The position numbers and the translations under genes were made by a program. Of a DNA stretch of 64,000 nt, positions 15,693-26,426 are shown piece by piece. Positions within the stretch are counted from its first letter, which is position 1. Each line of letters opens with the position of its first letter. Origin of the DNA: Nocardioides sp. URHA0032 (GTDB lineage Bacteria > Actinomycetota > Actinomycetes > Propionibacteriales > Nocardioidaceae); NCBI RefSeq assembly GCF_000620645.1, contig NZ_JIAV01000014.1, positions 124,001 to 188,000 of the forward strand, given 5' to 3'. The notes beneath the pieces were generated by a model. It was not told the origin of the DNA. It saw only the letters and a program-made list of their open reading frames with translations, and did no database searches.

Positions 15693-16048
15693 CGCTCACC
15701 CTCCTCGGGATCAGTGTCCTCGGGCCAGTCACCGTCGTCATCGTGGCCGTCGAGGTCGATGTGCTCGACACTGCCACCCCGGGCGTCGGGCGAGGCGTTC
15801 GCCATCAGTCCGGCCGCGGCCTGGAGGAACGTCGTCGCGGCCGTCGCGAGCTGCGTCCGCACCTCCGGGCTCAGCCCGCGCACCGCGTGCACGGTCCGGC
15901 AGATCGGACAGTACGTGCACTCCTCGGCGCCGGTCGCGACGTGGCTCTCGACATCGTGCGCCGCGTCCTTCGCCCACTCCGAGAGGGCAGCCAGCAGCTT
16001 CGCCGCCTCGTCGGCCACGGACCCGACGTCATCCCGGTCCCCGCTCAT
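15689..16048 (-). CDS. conserved small protein with a CPIC motif (DUF5304-like)
   Basis: 119 residues. The centre reads EECTYCPICRTVHAVRGL, three Cys and a His that could bind a metal. The N-terminal half is helical; the C-terminal 35 residues are extremely acidic (runs of Asp and Glu). Family assignment to the DUF5304-like actinobacterial proteins is tentative and rests on the motif and on its place between glucokinase and the ArsA ATPase. It overlaps glk by four bases and starts one base after the ATPase stop, so it is part of that operon. Confidence 0.7.
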   Translation of the reverse strand: MSGDRDDVGSVADEAAKLLAALSEWAKDAAHDVESHVATGAEECTYCPICRTVHAVRGLSPEVRTQLATAATTFLQAAAGLMANASPDARGGSVEHIDLDGHDDDGDWPEDTDPEEGER

Positions 16049-16049
16049 G

Positions 16050-17243
16050 TCACCTTCCGGCCTCGTCCACGGGGTCCTCGACGAACCGCACCTGCAGTTC
16101 CCCCTGCTCCACCCGGGCCCCGGCGATGCGGAAGCGCGCCAGCCCGGACGGGAGCGTCAGCAGCCGACGATACGATCCCACGGTCACGACCAGATCGTCG
16201 CCATTGCGCGCCAGGTCCACGTCGGCGCGTGAGACGAGCGGCAGCGCGAGGCGGAGCACCGCGCCGGCCTCGGTACGCCGGATCCGGAACGGTCCACGGC
16301 CCGTCCCGGTCGCCAGCGGGTCGGCGCCGGCGTACAGGTCGCGCGCCATCGTCACCACGGACTCGACCCCGACCGGCTCGCTCGCGCGGTACTCCGAACG
16401 CCAGATCGGCAGCCCTGCGAACGACTCGCCGACCCGCTCCAGCACCTCGTCCTGCGCGACCACCCAGCCGGCCCGCCAGTCGTCGGCGCCGTCGGCGGGG
16501 AACACGCGGTTCGCGACCACGCCGTCGACGCGGTAGCCGAAGAGCGAGAGCGTCGTGTACGAGCGTCGGGCCTCGGCGAGCACGACGTTCTCCGGGGTGA
16601 GCACGAGCCGGACGCTCGAGTCCGGTCCGCTGAGCAGCTGGCGGACCTCCTCGAGCTCGGCGTGCAGCCGCTCCACGGCGTCGAAGACGGTGTCGCCGGG
16701 CATCGGGACACCGGCGGCGCGGTTCAGGACGGGCCGCAGCGCCTTGACCACCCGCCGCTCGACCGGGAGCACGCGGTGCATGTACCAGCCGAGCGCCTCG
16801 GGGAGCGCCAGCAGCCGCAGCGTCTCGGCGGTCGGCGCGCAGTCGACGACGATCACCTCCCAGTCGCCCGACAGCGCCTGGTGGCGCAGCTCGAGCAGCG
16901 CCAGCACCTCCTCGGCGCCCGGGATGACCGTGAGCTCCTCGGCCGCGACCGGGTCGACGCCCGCGGCGTCGAGCACGGACAGGAGGTACCGCTGGATGTC
17001 GGCCCAGGACTGCTCGAACCGCAGCTGCGCGTCGACCTGCTGCACGAACAGCTGCTCCGCCACCTCGGTCGGCTCTGCCCCGATGGCACCGGTCGGGCAA
17101 CCGAAGGCGTCGGCCAGCGAGTGCGCCGCGTCGGTGGACAGCACCAGCGTGCGGCGACCCTCGGCAGCCGCCAGAGCCGCGGTCCCGGCAGCGACGGTGG
17201 ACTTCCCGACCCCGCCCTTGCCGGTGAAGAGAAGGATCCTCAG
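16050..17243 (-). CDS. ArsA-family ATPase (Get3/ArsA-like), apparent CTG start
   Basis: 397 residues. Begins RILLFTGKGGVGKST, the deviant Walker A motif of the ArsA/Get3 group, then LSTDAAHSLADAFG (switch I), VVDCAPTAETLRLL (switch II) and LVLTPENVVLAEARRS; a C-terminal part with a small beta domain follows. Actinobacterial members (Rv2184c type) are not linked to arsenic; a targeting or regulatory ATPase is likely. No ATG, GTG or TTG exists in frame between the family N-terminus and the middle of the upstream gene. The codon at the expected start is CTG, overlapping the upstream stop as CTGA exactly as ATGA/GTGA do elsewhere in this window. Confidence 0.88.
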   Translation of the reverse strand: MRILLFTGKGGVGKSTVAAGTAALAAAEGRRTLVLSTDAAHSLADAFGCPTGAIGAEPTEVAEQLFVQQVDAQLRFEQSWADIQRYLLSVLDAAGVDPVAAEELTVIPGAEEVLALLELRHQALSGDWEVIVVDCAPTAETLRLLALPEALGWYMHRVLPVERRVVKALRPVLNRAAGVPMPGDTVFDAVERLHAELEEVRQLLSGPDSSVRLVLTPENVVLAEARRSYTTLSLFGYRVDGVVANRVFPADGADDWRAGWVVAQDEVLERVGESFAGLPIWRSEYRASEPVGVESVVTMARDLYAGADPLATGTGRGPFRIRRTEAGAVLRLALPLVSRADVDLARNGDDLVVTVGSYRRLLTLPSGLARFRIAGARVEQGELQVRFVEDPVDEAGR

Positions 17244-17677
17244 AGCGACTCCACGCGCTTCTTCAGGCCCTTGAGCGCGGTGTCGATCAGGATCTTCTCG
17301 CCCTTGCGCTTGAGCATGCCGATCAGCGGGATCGAGACGTCGAGGGAGAGCCGGTAGGTCACCTCGGTGGAGCCGTTGCCCAGGTCGCGGAGCACGTAGG
17401 CACCGTCGAGCGCACGCAGCATCTTGCCCTCGACCAGCGTCCAGGTGACCTCGTCGTACCCGTCCCACTCGTAGGCCAGCGTGTACTCGTCCTTGATCGG
17501 GCTGACGTCCAGCGCGAAGAACACCTGCTCGGCCCAGCCGTCGGGTCCGTCCTTGACGACCTCGGCCCTGGTCACACCCTTCGCCCACTGGGGGTACGCC
17601 GGGAAGTCGCCGATCACGCCCATGATGTCCGCCGGGTCGGCGTCGATGACGATCGACGAGGTGGTCTGCTCGGCCAT
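17240..17677 (-). CDS. SRPBCC (START-like) family protein
   Basis: 145 residues. SSIVIDADPADIMGVIGDFP is the typical start of a polyketide-cyclase/START-like fold; WTLVEGKMLRALDGAYVL and VTYRLSLDVSIPLIGMLKRK complete the hydrophobic cup and long C-terminal helix. Such proteins bind a lipid or aromatic ligand. Position next to an ArsA ATPase and a long-chain acyl-CoA ligase matches the M. tuberculosis Rv2185c (TB16.3) neighbourhood. ATG 17677 is chosen because AGGGGA lies 6 bases upstream; the frame extends six codons further. First gene of a four-gene operon ending with glk, divergent from the ligase. Confidence 0.87.
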   Translation of the reverse strand: MAEQTTSSIVIDADPADIMGVIGDFPAYPQWAKGVTRAEVVKDGPDGWAEQVFFALDVSPIKDEYTLAYEWDGYDEVTWTLVEGKMLRALDGAYVLRDLGNGSTEVTYRLSLDVSIPLIGMLKRKGEKILIDTALKGLKKRVESL

Positions 17678-17754
17678 CGGGTCCCCTTGCTCCACGGGCT
17701 GGTGTGACTCGGGCAGCGAGCGTACCGGATGGACCGGGGCCCCTCGCCACGCGG

Positions 17755-17760
17755 TAACGT
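17755..17760 (+). promoter_or_regulatory. -10 box of a probable leaderless promoter
   Basis: TAACGT ends 6 bases before GTG 17767. No ribosome site precedes that GTG. Confidence 0.5.
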
Positions 17761-17766
17761 CGGCTC

Positions 17767-19554
17767 GTGCGTGAGTTCTCGACCCCGATGACGACCGGTG
17801 TCCCGGCCACCGGCAACCTCACCGACGACGTCGTGAACAACGCCCGCGACGCCGGCGACCGGGTGCAGTTCAGCCGTCCCGGTGCCGACGGTTGGGAGGA
17901 CGTCACCGCGGCCGGCTTCCTCGCCGAGGTCAGCGCCGTGGCGAAGGGCCTCATCGCGGCCGGCATCGAGGTGGGCGACCGCGTCGCCCTGGTCTCCAAG
18001 ACCCGCTACGAGTGGACACTCCTCGACTACGCGATCTGGTTCGCGGGCGCGGTCACCGTTCCCGTCTACGAGACCTCGTCCGCCGAGCAGATCGCCTGGA
18101 TCCTCCAGGACTCCGGAGCCCGGGCCGTGGTCGCCGAGGGTCCGGACCACCTCGCCCGGATCCGGGAGGTGCGCGGCGGCCTCGACGAGCTCAACCACGT
18201 CTGGTCGATCTCCGACAACGCCATCGGCACGCTCACCAGCCTGGGCGACGACATCTCGGACGAGGAGCTGGAGAAGCGGCGTACGTCGGCGACGCCCCTC
18301 GACCTCGCCACCCTGATCTACACCTCGGGCACCACCGGGCGGCCCAAGGGCTGCATGCTCACCCACGGCAACTTCATGTTCGAGCTCGCGGTGGCCCTCG
18401 AGGAGCTGCCCGAGCTGTTCGACACCGACGACGCCTCGACGCTGCTGTTCCTCCCGCTGGCCCACGTGTTCGCGCGGATCATCCAGGTCGGCTGCATCAA
18501 GTCCCGCACCCGGCTGGGTCACAGCGCCGACATCAAGAACCTGCTGCCGGACCTCCAGGCGTTCCGGCCGACGTTCATCCTCGCCGTGCCGCGGGTGTTC
18601 GAGAAGGTCTTCAACACCGCCTCGCAGCGGGCCACCGCGGACGGCCGCGGCAAGATCTTCGACCAGGCCGCACAGACCGCCATCGACTACTCACGCGGGC
18701 TCGACCGCGGCCGGCCCTCGGTCGCGACCCGCGCGAAGCACGTGGTGTTCAAGAGGCTGGTCTACGGAAAGCTCCTCGACGCGCTGGGCGGCCGGTGCGT
18801 CTACGCCGTGTCCGGCGGCGCTCCGCTGGGCGACAAGCTCGGCCACTTCTACCGCGGCATCGGCCTGACCGTCCTCGAGGGCTACGGCCTGACCGAGACC
18901 ACGGCGGCCCTGACCGCGAACCTCCCGGCCGCGATCAAGGTCGGCTCGGTCGGACGGCCCCTGCCCGGCACCGCCGTCCGGGCGGCCGACGACGGCGAGC
19001 TGCTCTTCCAGGGCGGCCAGGTGTTCGCTGGCTACTGGCACAACGAGCAGGCGACGATCGAGGCGTTCGAGCGGGACGGCTGGTTCCACACCGGCGACCT
19101 CGGCGAGGTCGACGACGAGGGCTTCGTCCGGATCACCGGCCGCAAGAAGGAGATCATCGTGACGGCCGGCGGCAAGAACGTCGCGCCCTCGGTGCTGGAG
19201 GACCGGGTCCGGCTGCACTTCCTCGTGGACCAGTGCATGGTCGTCGGCGACGGGCAGCCCTTCATCGGCGCCCTGGTGACCATCGACCGCGAGTCCCTCC
19301 CTATGTGGGCCGAGCAGCACGGCAAGACCGGCACCGTCGCCGACCTCGTCGACGACCCCGACCTGCGGGCCGCGGTGCAGGAGGCCGTGGACGACGCCAA
19401 CAAGGCCGTGTCGAAGGCCGAGGCCATCCGCAAGTTCGCCGTCCTCGCCGACGAGTGGACCGAGGAGAACGGCCAGCTCACGCCGAGCCTCAAGCTCAAG
19501 CGCAACGTCGTGATGCGCGAGTTCAAGGACGACGTTGCCGCCTTGTACCAGTGA
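17767..19554 (+). CDS. long-chain fatty acid-CoA ligase (AMP-forming)
   Basis: 595 residues. The phosphate-binding loop LIYTSGTTGRPKGCMLTH (~residue 180), the GYGLTETTA motif (~375), and WFHTGDLGEVDDEGFVRITG with GRKKEIIVTAGGKNVAP (~440-475) identify an ANL-superfamily adenylating enzyme of the FAA1/FadD15 type. It activates fatty acids to acyl-CoA via acyl-AMP, probably at the membrane surface. Length and motif spacing are normal for the family. Synteny with Rv2187 (fadD15) next to the SRPBCC protein and ArsA ATPase supports the call. GTG start follows a TAnnnT box with no leader. A stem-loop lies 92 bases after the stop. Confidence 0.93.
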   Translation: MREFSTPMTTGVPATGNLTDDVVNNARDAGDRVQFSRPGADGWEDVTAAGFLAEVSAVAKGLIAAGIEVGDRVALVSKTRYEWTLLDYAIWFAGAVTVPVYETSSAEQIAWILQDSGARAVVAEGPDHLARIREVRGGLDELNHVWSISDNAIGTLTSLGDDISDEELEKRRTSATPLDLATLIYTSGTTGRPKGCMLTHGNFMFELAVALEELPELFDTDDASTLLFLPLAHVFARIIQVGCIKSRTRLGHSADIKNLLPDLQAFRPTFILAVPRVFEKVFNTASQRATADGRGKIFDQAAQTAIDYSRGLDRGRPSVATRAKHVVFKRLVYGKLLDALGGRCVYAVSGGAPLGDKLGHFYRGIGLTVLEGYGLTETTAALTANLPAAIKVGSVGRPLPGTAVRAADDGELLFQGGQVFAGYWHNEQATIEAFERDGWFHTGDLGEVDDEGFVRITGRKKEIIVTAGGKNVAPSVLEDRVRLHFLVDQCMVVGDGQPFIGALVTIDRESLPMWAEQHGKTGTVADLVDDPDLRAAVQEAVDDANKAVSKAEAIRKFAVLADEWTEENGQLTPSLKLKRNVVMREFKDDVAALYQ

Positions 19555-19645
19555 ATCCGGGTCCATTACCCAGGAGTAGCGGGTTTCCAAACCTTCGTCC
19601 CGCAGTGGTCTGCTCCGCCGATTCACACGCGTCAAGAACGGCTCT

Positions 19646-19671
19646 ACAGTCCGGCTGAGGAACCGGACTGT
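19646..19671 (+). terminator. stem-loop between the ligase gene and the pilus locus
   Basis: ACAGTCCGG and CCGGACTGT pair perfectly (9 bp) around an 8-base loop. There is no T-run after it, so it may be a weak terminator or a leader structure of the pilus transcript; a third copy of AGTCCGG follows at ~19681. Confidence 0.4.
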
Positions 19672-19723
19672 CGGGGGTGAGAGTCCGGTTGTCCGCCGTC
19701 GTCAGATGGGAGGGCATCCGGGG

Positions 19724-20461
19724 ATGGACCGACGACGACTGCTGATCCTGGGCGCGGCCGTGGTGGCCGTGCTGGGGGTGGCACTGGTACTGACGTACGC
19801 CCGCAGCGCCGACGCGCGCGCCGAGGACCGCTTCGGCGGGGTCGACGTGCTCGTCGCGACCCAGCAGCTCGCACCCGGCGAGACCATCGAGGCGGCCGAG
19901 GCGGCCGGCAAGATCGGCACCGCCAAGGTCGCGCGCGGCGACGTCCTCGACGGCGCCGGCGCCACGGCGGACGCGTTGAAGGGCGAGGTCGCGCTGGTGC
20001 CGATCTACCCCGGCGAGCAGCTGATCGCCGCGAAGTTCGGGTCCTCCGCCGAGGCTGCCGCGACGCTGCCGATCCCGCCGGGGAAGATGGCCGTCTCGGT
20101 CAACCTCACCGACGCGGCGCGGGTCTCCGGGTTCCTCGAGCCGGGCTCGGAGGTGTCGGTGTTCCTCAACGGCACCGACCCGCAGACCGGCCAGACGTTC
20201 ACCCGGCTGCTGCTGCCCCGGGTGACCGTGCTCGGCGTCGGCTCGACGGCACCCGTGACCACGACGACCACCGGCGACGACGGCGCCCCGACGACCGAGG
20301 AGCTGCCTCGCACGCTGCTCACCGTCGCCGTCGACCAGAAGGACGCCCAGAAGGTGCTCTACGCGTCCTCGAACGGCGAGCTGGCGTTCGCCCTCATCAA
20401 CGGGGACAGCAAGGTCAAGGGCGGCGGCGGCGGCGTGACCTCGACGAATCTCTTCAAGTGA
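19724..20461 (+). CDS. cpaB: Flp pilus assembly protein CpaB/RcpC
   Basis: 245 residues. An N-terminal membrane anchor (RRRLLILGAAVVAVLGVALV) is followed by a SAF-like domain (VLVATQQLAPGETIEAAE, then IYPGEQLIAAKFG) and the RcpC domain (MAVSVNLTDAARVSGFLEPG, with SEVSVFL). In Tad systems CpaB/RcpC sits in the cell envelope and helps assemble or modify the pilus. ATG 19724 is preferred, with GGGAGG ten bases upstream; ATG 19706 would add six residues. First gene of the tad cluster, 11 bases before tadZ. Confidence 0.88.
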   Translation: MDRRRLLILGAAVVAVLGVALVLTYARSADARAEDRFGGVDVLVATQQLAPGETIEAAEAAGKIGTAKVARGDVLDGAGATADALKGEVALVPIYPGEQLIAAKFGSSAEAAATLPIPPGKMAVSVNLTDAARVSGFLEPGSEVSVFLNGTDPQTGQTFTRLLLPRVTVLGVGSTAPVTTTTTGDDGAPTTEELPRTLLTVAVDQKDAQKVLYASSNGELAFALINGDSKVKGGGGGVTSTNLFK

Positions 20462-20471
20462 GGCTGAGCTG

Positions 20472-21635
20472 ATGCCCGTCGTCGTCGATCCCGACCCGAC
20501 CGCCGTCGCCGAGCTGCTGACGGCGATGCCCGACTCCGCGCACGGCGTCGACTCCACCGAGCGGCTGGCCGCCTGGCTCGCCGAGCACACCGAGGAGTAC
20601 CTGGTGCTGCTCGGTCCGCACCTCGACCTGGACGACGCGCTCGCGGTCTGCGAGGGCCTGCGCACGGGCCGGCCGACGGTCAGCGTCGTGCTCGCGCGGG
20701 ACGCGATCGACGCGGGGGTGCTCGGCCGGGCCATGAAGGCCGGCGCCCGCGACGTCGTACCGGACCACGACCTCGATGCCGTCGCGGCCGCCGCGAACCG
20801 CGCCCACCAGCTGTACGTCGCCCTGCGCGGGCCGTCCGGCGCGACCCAGCACGGGAAGGTGGTCACCGTCTTCTCGCCCAAGGGCGGCGTCGGCAAGACC
20901 ACGATGGCGGTCAACCTCGCACTGGCGCTCGCCGACCGGGGCGCCCGACGGGTGTGCCTGGTCGACCTCGACCTCGCGTTCGGCGACGTGGCGATCACGC
21001 TGCAGCTGTTCCCGTCGCACACGATCGAGCACGCGATCGGCTCCGAGGACGCCCTGGACGCCGCACTGGTCGGCACCCTGCTGACCCGGCACCAGGACGC
21101 GCTCATGGTGCTCGCCGCCCCGAGCCAGCCCGACGTCCGCGAGCGGGTGACGCCCGCGCTGGTGAGCCGGGTGCTCGCGCTGCTGCGGGAGTCGTTCGAC
21201 TACGTCGTGATCGACACCGCCCCGGCGTTCGACGAGCCGACGCTCGCCGCGCTCGACGAGACCGACGAGTGCGTGGTGATCGCCACCCTCGACGTACCGA
21301 CGCTGAAGAACGTGCGGGTCGCGCTCGAGACGCTGGAGATGCTCGGGATCGCCCGCGGCCACCGGCACCTGCTGCTCAACCGCGCGGACGACGCGGTCGG
21401 GATCGGGCCGGACAAGGTCGAGGCGATCCTCGGGCTGTCCGTCGCGACCCAGGTCGCCACGTCCATCGACATCGCGGCGTCCACCAACGCCGGCACCCCG
21501 ATCGTCGTCGGCAAGCCGGACCACCCCTCCAGCACCGCGATCCGCGGCCTGGCGACGCGGCTGACCGGGGACCCGGCCGAGCCGGCCGCCGAGCAGCTGG
21601 CGCCGGCCGGCCGCCGCTTCCGGATCCGGAGGTGA
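20472..21635 (+). CDS. tadZ: TadZ/CpaE-like MinD-family ATPase
   Basis: 387 residues. Residues ~1-120 are a receiver-like domain without a convincing phospho-acceptor site; the P-loop VFSPKGGVGKTTMAVNLALAL (~residue 138) and LVDLDLAFGDVAITLQL mark the ParA/MinD ATPase domain, with VIDTAPAFDEPTLAALD as switch II. TadZ proteins localise the Tad secretion machine, often at a cell pole. The C-terminus is Pro/Ala/Arg rich. It sits four bases before tadA, in an unbroken row with the other pilus genes. Confidence 0.9.
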   Translation: MPVVVDPDPTAVAELLTAMPDSAHGVDSTERLAAWLAEHTEEYLVLLGPHLDLDDALAVCEGLRTGRPTVSVVLARDAIDAGVLGRAMKAGARDVVPDHDLDAVAAAANRAHQLYVALRGPSGATQHGKVVTVFSPKGGVGKTTMAVNLALALADRGARRVCLVDLDLAFGDVAITLQLFPSHTIEHAIGSEDALDAALVGTLLTRHQDALMVLAAPSQPDVRERVTPALVSRVLALLRESFDYVVIDTAPAFDEPTLAALDETDECVVIATLDVPTLKNVRVALETLEMLGIARGHRHLLLNRADDAVGIGPDKVEAILGLSVATQVATSIDIAASTNAGTPIVVGKPDHPSSTAIRGLATRLTGDPAEPAAEQLAPAGRRFRIRR

Positions 21636-21639
21636 CCCG

Positions 21640-23000
<1,361 letters not shown>

Positions 23001-23004
<4 letters not shown>

Positions 23005-23975
23005 GCTGGCAGCTGGTCGTCGGCGCCGCGGCCCTGGGCCTCGGCGTCCTCGCCGTGCTCGTGCTCCTCGTGCCGGCATCGGGCCCACGGGTGATGTCGG
23101 CCGAGGAGCGGGTGACGACGTACGCAGGGCCGGGCGCCGACATCGCGGCCGCGGCGGCCGCCCACCGCCCCGGCGCGGTCGCCCAGGCGACCGGCGCGGC
23201 CGCCCACGTGCTGGGCAGCAACCGCGGCCTCGAGCAGCGGATCCACCACCGGCTCGAGGGGGCGGGCAGCCGGCTCACCTCGGCCGAGTGGCTGCTCCTG
23301 CACACCGCGATCTTCGTGCTCGCCGGCCTCGCCGGGCTGCTGCTCGGCGGCGGGAACGTGCCCCTCTTCCTGCTGGTCGGCGCTCTCGGCGCGCTCGGAC
23401 CCTGGCTCTACCTCGGGATCCGGCACGGGCGGCGCCGCAAGGCCTTCGCGGCGGCGGTCCCGGACACGCTGCAGCTGATGTCGGGCTCGCTGGCGGCCGG
23501 TCTGTCGCTGGCCCAGGCCGCGGAGACGGTGACCCGCGAGGGCTCCGAGCCGGTCTCGGGTGAGTTCCGCCGCGCGTTGGTCGAGACCCGCCTCGGCGTA
23601 CCCCTCGAGGACGCGCTGGAGGGCGTGGCGCAGCGCTTCGACAGCGACGACCTGCACTGGGCGGTGATGGCGATCCGGATCCAGCGGGAGGTCGGCGGCA
23701 ACCTGGCCGAGCTGCTCGACACGGTGGCCGCCACGATGCGCGAGCGGGAGTACGTCCGGCGCCAGGTCAGCGCGCTCTCCGCGGAGGGCCGCCTGTCGGC
23801 GTGGGTGCTCGGCTGCCTGCCGGTGCTGTTCCTGCTGTACATGCTGCTGGCGAACCGCGCGTACATCATGCCGCTGTTCACCGATCCGCGCGGACTGGTG
23901 CTGCTCGGATTCGGCGGCATGCTGCTGGCCGTCGGCGTCTTCTGGATGAGCCGCATGGTGAAGGTGGAGGTCTGA
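23001..23975 (+). CDS. tadB: TadB, Tad secretion membrane protein
   Basis: 324 residues. A first membrane segment at the N-terminus, a second pair near residues 95-145 (LLLHTAIFVLAGLAGLLLGG and LFLLVGALGALGPWLYLGIR), the T2SF/GspF domain with LQLMSGSLAAGLSLAQAAE and GGNLAELLDTVAATMRERE, and two C-terminal membrane segments. It forms the inner-membrane platform on which TadA acts. GTG start overlaps the tadA stop. Confidence 0.92.
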
Positions 23976-23976
23976 C

Positions 23977-24894
23977 GTGATCCTCCTGCTGGGTGCGCTC
24001 CTCGTCGCGGTCGCGATCGGGCTGCTGTCGGTCGCGCTGCGCGAGGAGCCCGACCAGCGGGGCGTGGCCCGGTCGCTGGCGCTCGTCGAGGCCTCCTCGA
24101 CGGCGCCTCAGCGGCTGCTCGAGGATGCGCGTCCGCCGTTCCGCGAACGGGTCCTCGACCCCGCCCTGGACTGGTTCCGCGGGCTCGGCCGGCGCCTGGC
24201 CGGCGCGGACGCACCCGAGCGGATCCGTCGCCGCCTGGACCTGGCCGGCAACCCGCCCGGGTGGAACGTGGACCGCGTCCTGACCTGGACCGTGCTCGGC
24301 GCGCTCGCGGGAGCCGGCGGCGCGGGCGTGCTCGGGCTGCTGCTCGGCGCCTCGGTGCCGGTGCTGCTCGTGCTCGTCGCGGGGGGTGCCGTGCTCGGGT
24401 TCTACTCCCCCGGACTGCTCCTGTACCAGCGCGCGTACGACCGCTCCGAGCAGGTGCGCCGCGCGCTCCCCGACGCCATCGACCTGCTCACGATCAGCGT
24501 CGAGGCCGGGCTCGGGTTCGACGCGGCCGTCCAGCAGGTCGCGCACAACACCGAGGGACCGCTCGCCGACGAGCTCTCGCGGGTGATCCGCGAGATGCAG
24601 CTCGGCCAGGGCCGGGCCGCGGCACTGCGCGGCCTCGCCGCCCGCTCGAACGTCCCCGAGCTGCGCGCCTTCGTCGGCGCCATGGTGCAGGCGGACTCGC
24701 TCGGCATCCCGATCGCGCAGGTGCTGCGCGTCCAGTCTGCCGAGATCCGCGTGAAGCGCCGTCAGCTGGCCGAGGAGCGCGCCCAGAAGGTGCCGGTGAA
24801 GATGACCATCCCGCTGATCTTCTGCATCCTGCCCTGCCTGTTCGTCGTCGTCCTCGGGCCGGCGGCACTGAGCATCATGGACTCGTTCGGATGA
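23977..24894 (+). CDS. tadC: TadC, Tad secretion membrane protein
   Basis: 305 residues. Membrane segments at the N-terminus, around residues 95-145, and at the C-terminus (MTIPLIFCILPCLFVVVLGP); the T2SF domain reads LPDAIDLLTISVEAGLGFDA, then GRAAALRGLAARSNVPELRA and DSLGIPIAQVLRVQS. Works with TadB as the inner-membrane platform of the pilus machine. GTG start lies one base after the tadB stop, and the stop overlaps the next gene (ATGA), joining the pilus genes to a two-component system. Confidence 0.92.
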   Translation: MILLLGALLVAVAIGLLSVALREEPDQRGVARSLALVEASSTAPQRLLEDARPPFRERVLDPALDWFRGLGRRLAGADAPERIRRRLDLAGNPPGWNVDRVLTWTVLGALAGAGGAGVLGLLLGASVPVLLVLVAGGAVLGFYSPGLLLYQRAYDRSEQVRRALPDAIDLLTISVEAGLGFDAAVQQVAHNTEGPLADELSRVIREMQLGQGRAAALRGLAARSNVPELRAFVGAMVQADSLGIPIAQVLRVQSAEIRVKRRQLAEERAQKVPVKMTIPLIFCILPCLFVVVLGPAALSIMDSFG

Positions 24895-26426
24895 ACCGGC
24901 TCGTCAGGATCACCCGCCTCGCGGCCATCGTCGTGCTGCTCGCCCCCGCGCTGTGGACCCGCGACCTCACGGCAGTGGTCGCACTGCTCGCCATCGGGGG
25001 CCTGTGGTTCGTCGCCGAGCTGGTCGACCTGCCCGGCGGGTGGGCCTCGATCGCGATCGAGTCGCTTGCGCTCGGAGCGCTCTGCGGCGCCACGCTGCCG
25101 ACGACCACCGCGGTCCTCGCCACGCTGGTGGTCCCACCCTTCACCGCGGGCGTACGCCGGGGGTCGCGCGGCTCCGGGTTCTCGCTCGCCGTGGAGCTGG
25201 CCGCTGCCGTGGTCGCCGCCCTGCTCGTCGGCGACCGGATGTCCGGCACCGAGGTCCGCGCGCTCACGACCTGGGCGTTCGCGGCGGTCGGGTTCGCGAT
25301 GATCGCGGCCTTCCTGCACTCGGCCCTGCGTCGCGACCCGGATCCTCTGACGCCGTACCACGACGCCCGGGAGCTGATCCGCCAGCTGATCAGGGTGTCG
25401 GACGGACTCAGCTCCGGACTCGACCCGACCACGCTGGCCACGACCCTGCTCGACGCCGTCCGCGACGAGCTGCCGACGACCGCGCTCGTCCTGTACGTGC
25501 CCCGCGGGCCGGACCTGACCCCTCTGGTGTCCACTGCCCAGGCGCCTGCCGTCACCGAGGTCGCGCTCAACTGCTGGACGGGCAGGGAGCCGGTGCTCGA
25601 CGGACCTGCGTTCGCGTTCCCGCTGACTGCTGACGACAGCGTGGTCGCGGTCGTTGCCGGCCGGTTCTCCGAGCGCGTCGACCCCACCGGCATCGGGCTG
25701 GCGGACCGCGTGCGCGAGCTCGGCAGGCGGCTCGGCCCCAGCGCGGTCCGGCTCGACACCGCGCTGTTGTTCGCCGAGCTGCGCGACCGGGCCGCCGCGA
25801 CCGAGCGGCGCCGGCTGGCCCGCGAGATGCACGACGGACTGGCCCAGGACATCGCCTCCCTCGGCTACCTCACCGACGCGCTGGCGGCGACCCCGAGCTC
25901 GCCCGAGCAGGCGGCCCGGATCGATGCGCTCCGGAGGAGCATCACCGCGGTCGTGGCGGAGGTGCGCAGCTCGGTGGTCACCCTGCGCACCGGGGTCGGC
26001 GAGGCGGCCAGCCTGGGCGCCGCACTCGGCACGGTGGCGCGGAACCTGACCGAGTCGTTCGGCGTCCCCGTGCACGTCACGCTGGACGAGCGGGAGACCC
26101 GGCTCCGTCCGGAGATCGAGGCGGAGCTGTTCCGGATCGCCCAGCAGGCGATGAGCAACGCGGTGCGCCACGCGGGCGCCACGGCCATCCACGTGCACTG
26201 CCGGGTGCGGCCACCGGGGGCGGTCATCACCGTGGCCGACGACGGCCGCGGGCTTCAGCCCGCGCGCCCGGACTCCCAGGGCCTCGACATCATGCGCGAG
26301 CGCGCCACCCTCATCGGCGCCCGCCTGGACATCGCGGAGCGACACCCTCACGGCACCACCGTGACCGTCCGTCTGGGAACCCGTGCCACGCCGGCAGCCA
26401 CCCGGGAGGAGGCGGTCACCGCATGA
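24891..26426 (+). CDS. NarL-type sensor histidine kinase in the pilus operon
   Basis: 511 residues. About five hydrophobic segments in residues 1-145 form a membrane sensor; a GAF-like stretch lies at ~160-290. The dimerisation region reads ERRRLAREMHDGLAQDIASL, the HisKA_3 phospho-His motif, and the ATPase region has FRIAQQAMSNAVRHAGA, VADDGRGL and GLDIMRERA. It phosphorylates the regulator encoded next. ATG 24891 overlaps the tadC stop; the long open frame upstream is the shadow of tadC. The coupling suggests it controls, or is made together with, the Flp pilus. Confidence 0.93.
   Translation: MNRLVRITRLAAIVVLLAPALWTRDLTAVVALLAIGGLWFVAELVDLPGGWASIAIESLALGALCGATLPTTTAVLATLVVPPFTAGVRRGSRGSGFSLAVELAAAVVAALLVGDRMSGTEVRALTTWAFAAVGFAMIAAFLHSALRRDPDPLTPYHDARELIRQLIRVSDGLSSGLDPTTLATTLLDAVRDELPTTALVLYVPRGPDLTPLVSTAQAPAVTEVALNCWTGREPVLDGPAFAFPLTADDSVVAVVAGRFSERVDPTGIGLADRVRELGRRLGPSAVRLDTALLFAELRDRAAATERRRLAREMHDGLAQDIASLGYLTDALAATPSSPEQAARIDALRRSITAVVAEVRSSVVTLRTGVGEAASLGAALGTVARNLTESFGVPVHVTLDERETRLRPEIEAELFRIAQQAMSNAVRHAGATAIHVHCRVRPPGAVITVADDGRGLQPARPDSQGLDIMRERATLIGARLDIAERHPHGTTVTVRLGTRATPAATREEAVTA

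Noticed and set aside
16050..17243. Arsenite-export function for the ArsA-like ATPase
   Set aside because: No arsB, arsR or arsC gene is present; the neighbours match the conserved Rv2184c-type cluster, which is not linked to arsenic.
24261..24890. Long N-terminal extension of the pilus-locus histidine kinase
   Set aside because: It is the frame-shifted shadow of tadC; family similarity starts at ATG 24891, which overlaps the tadC stop.
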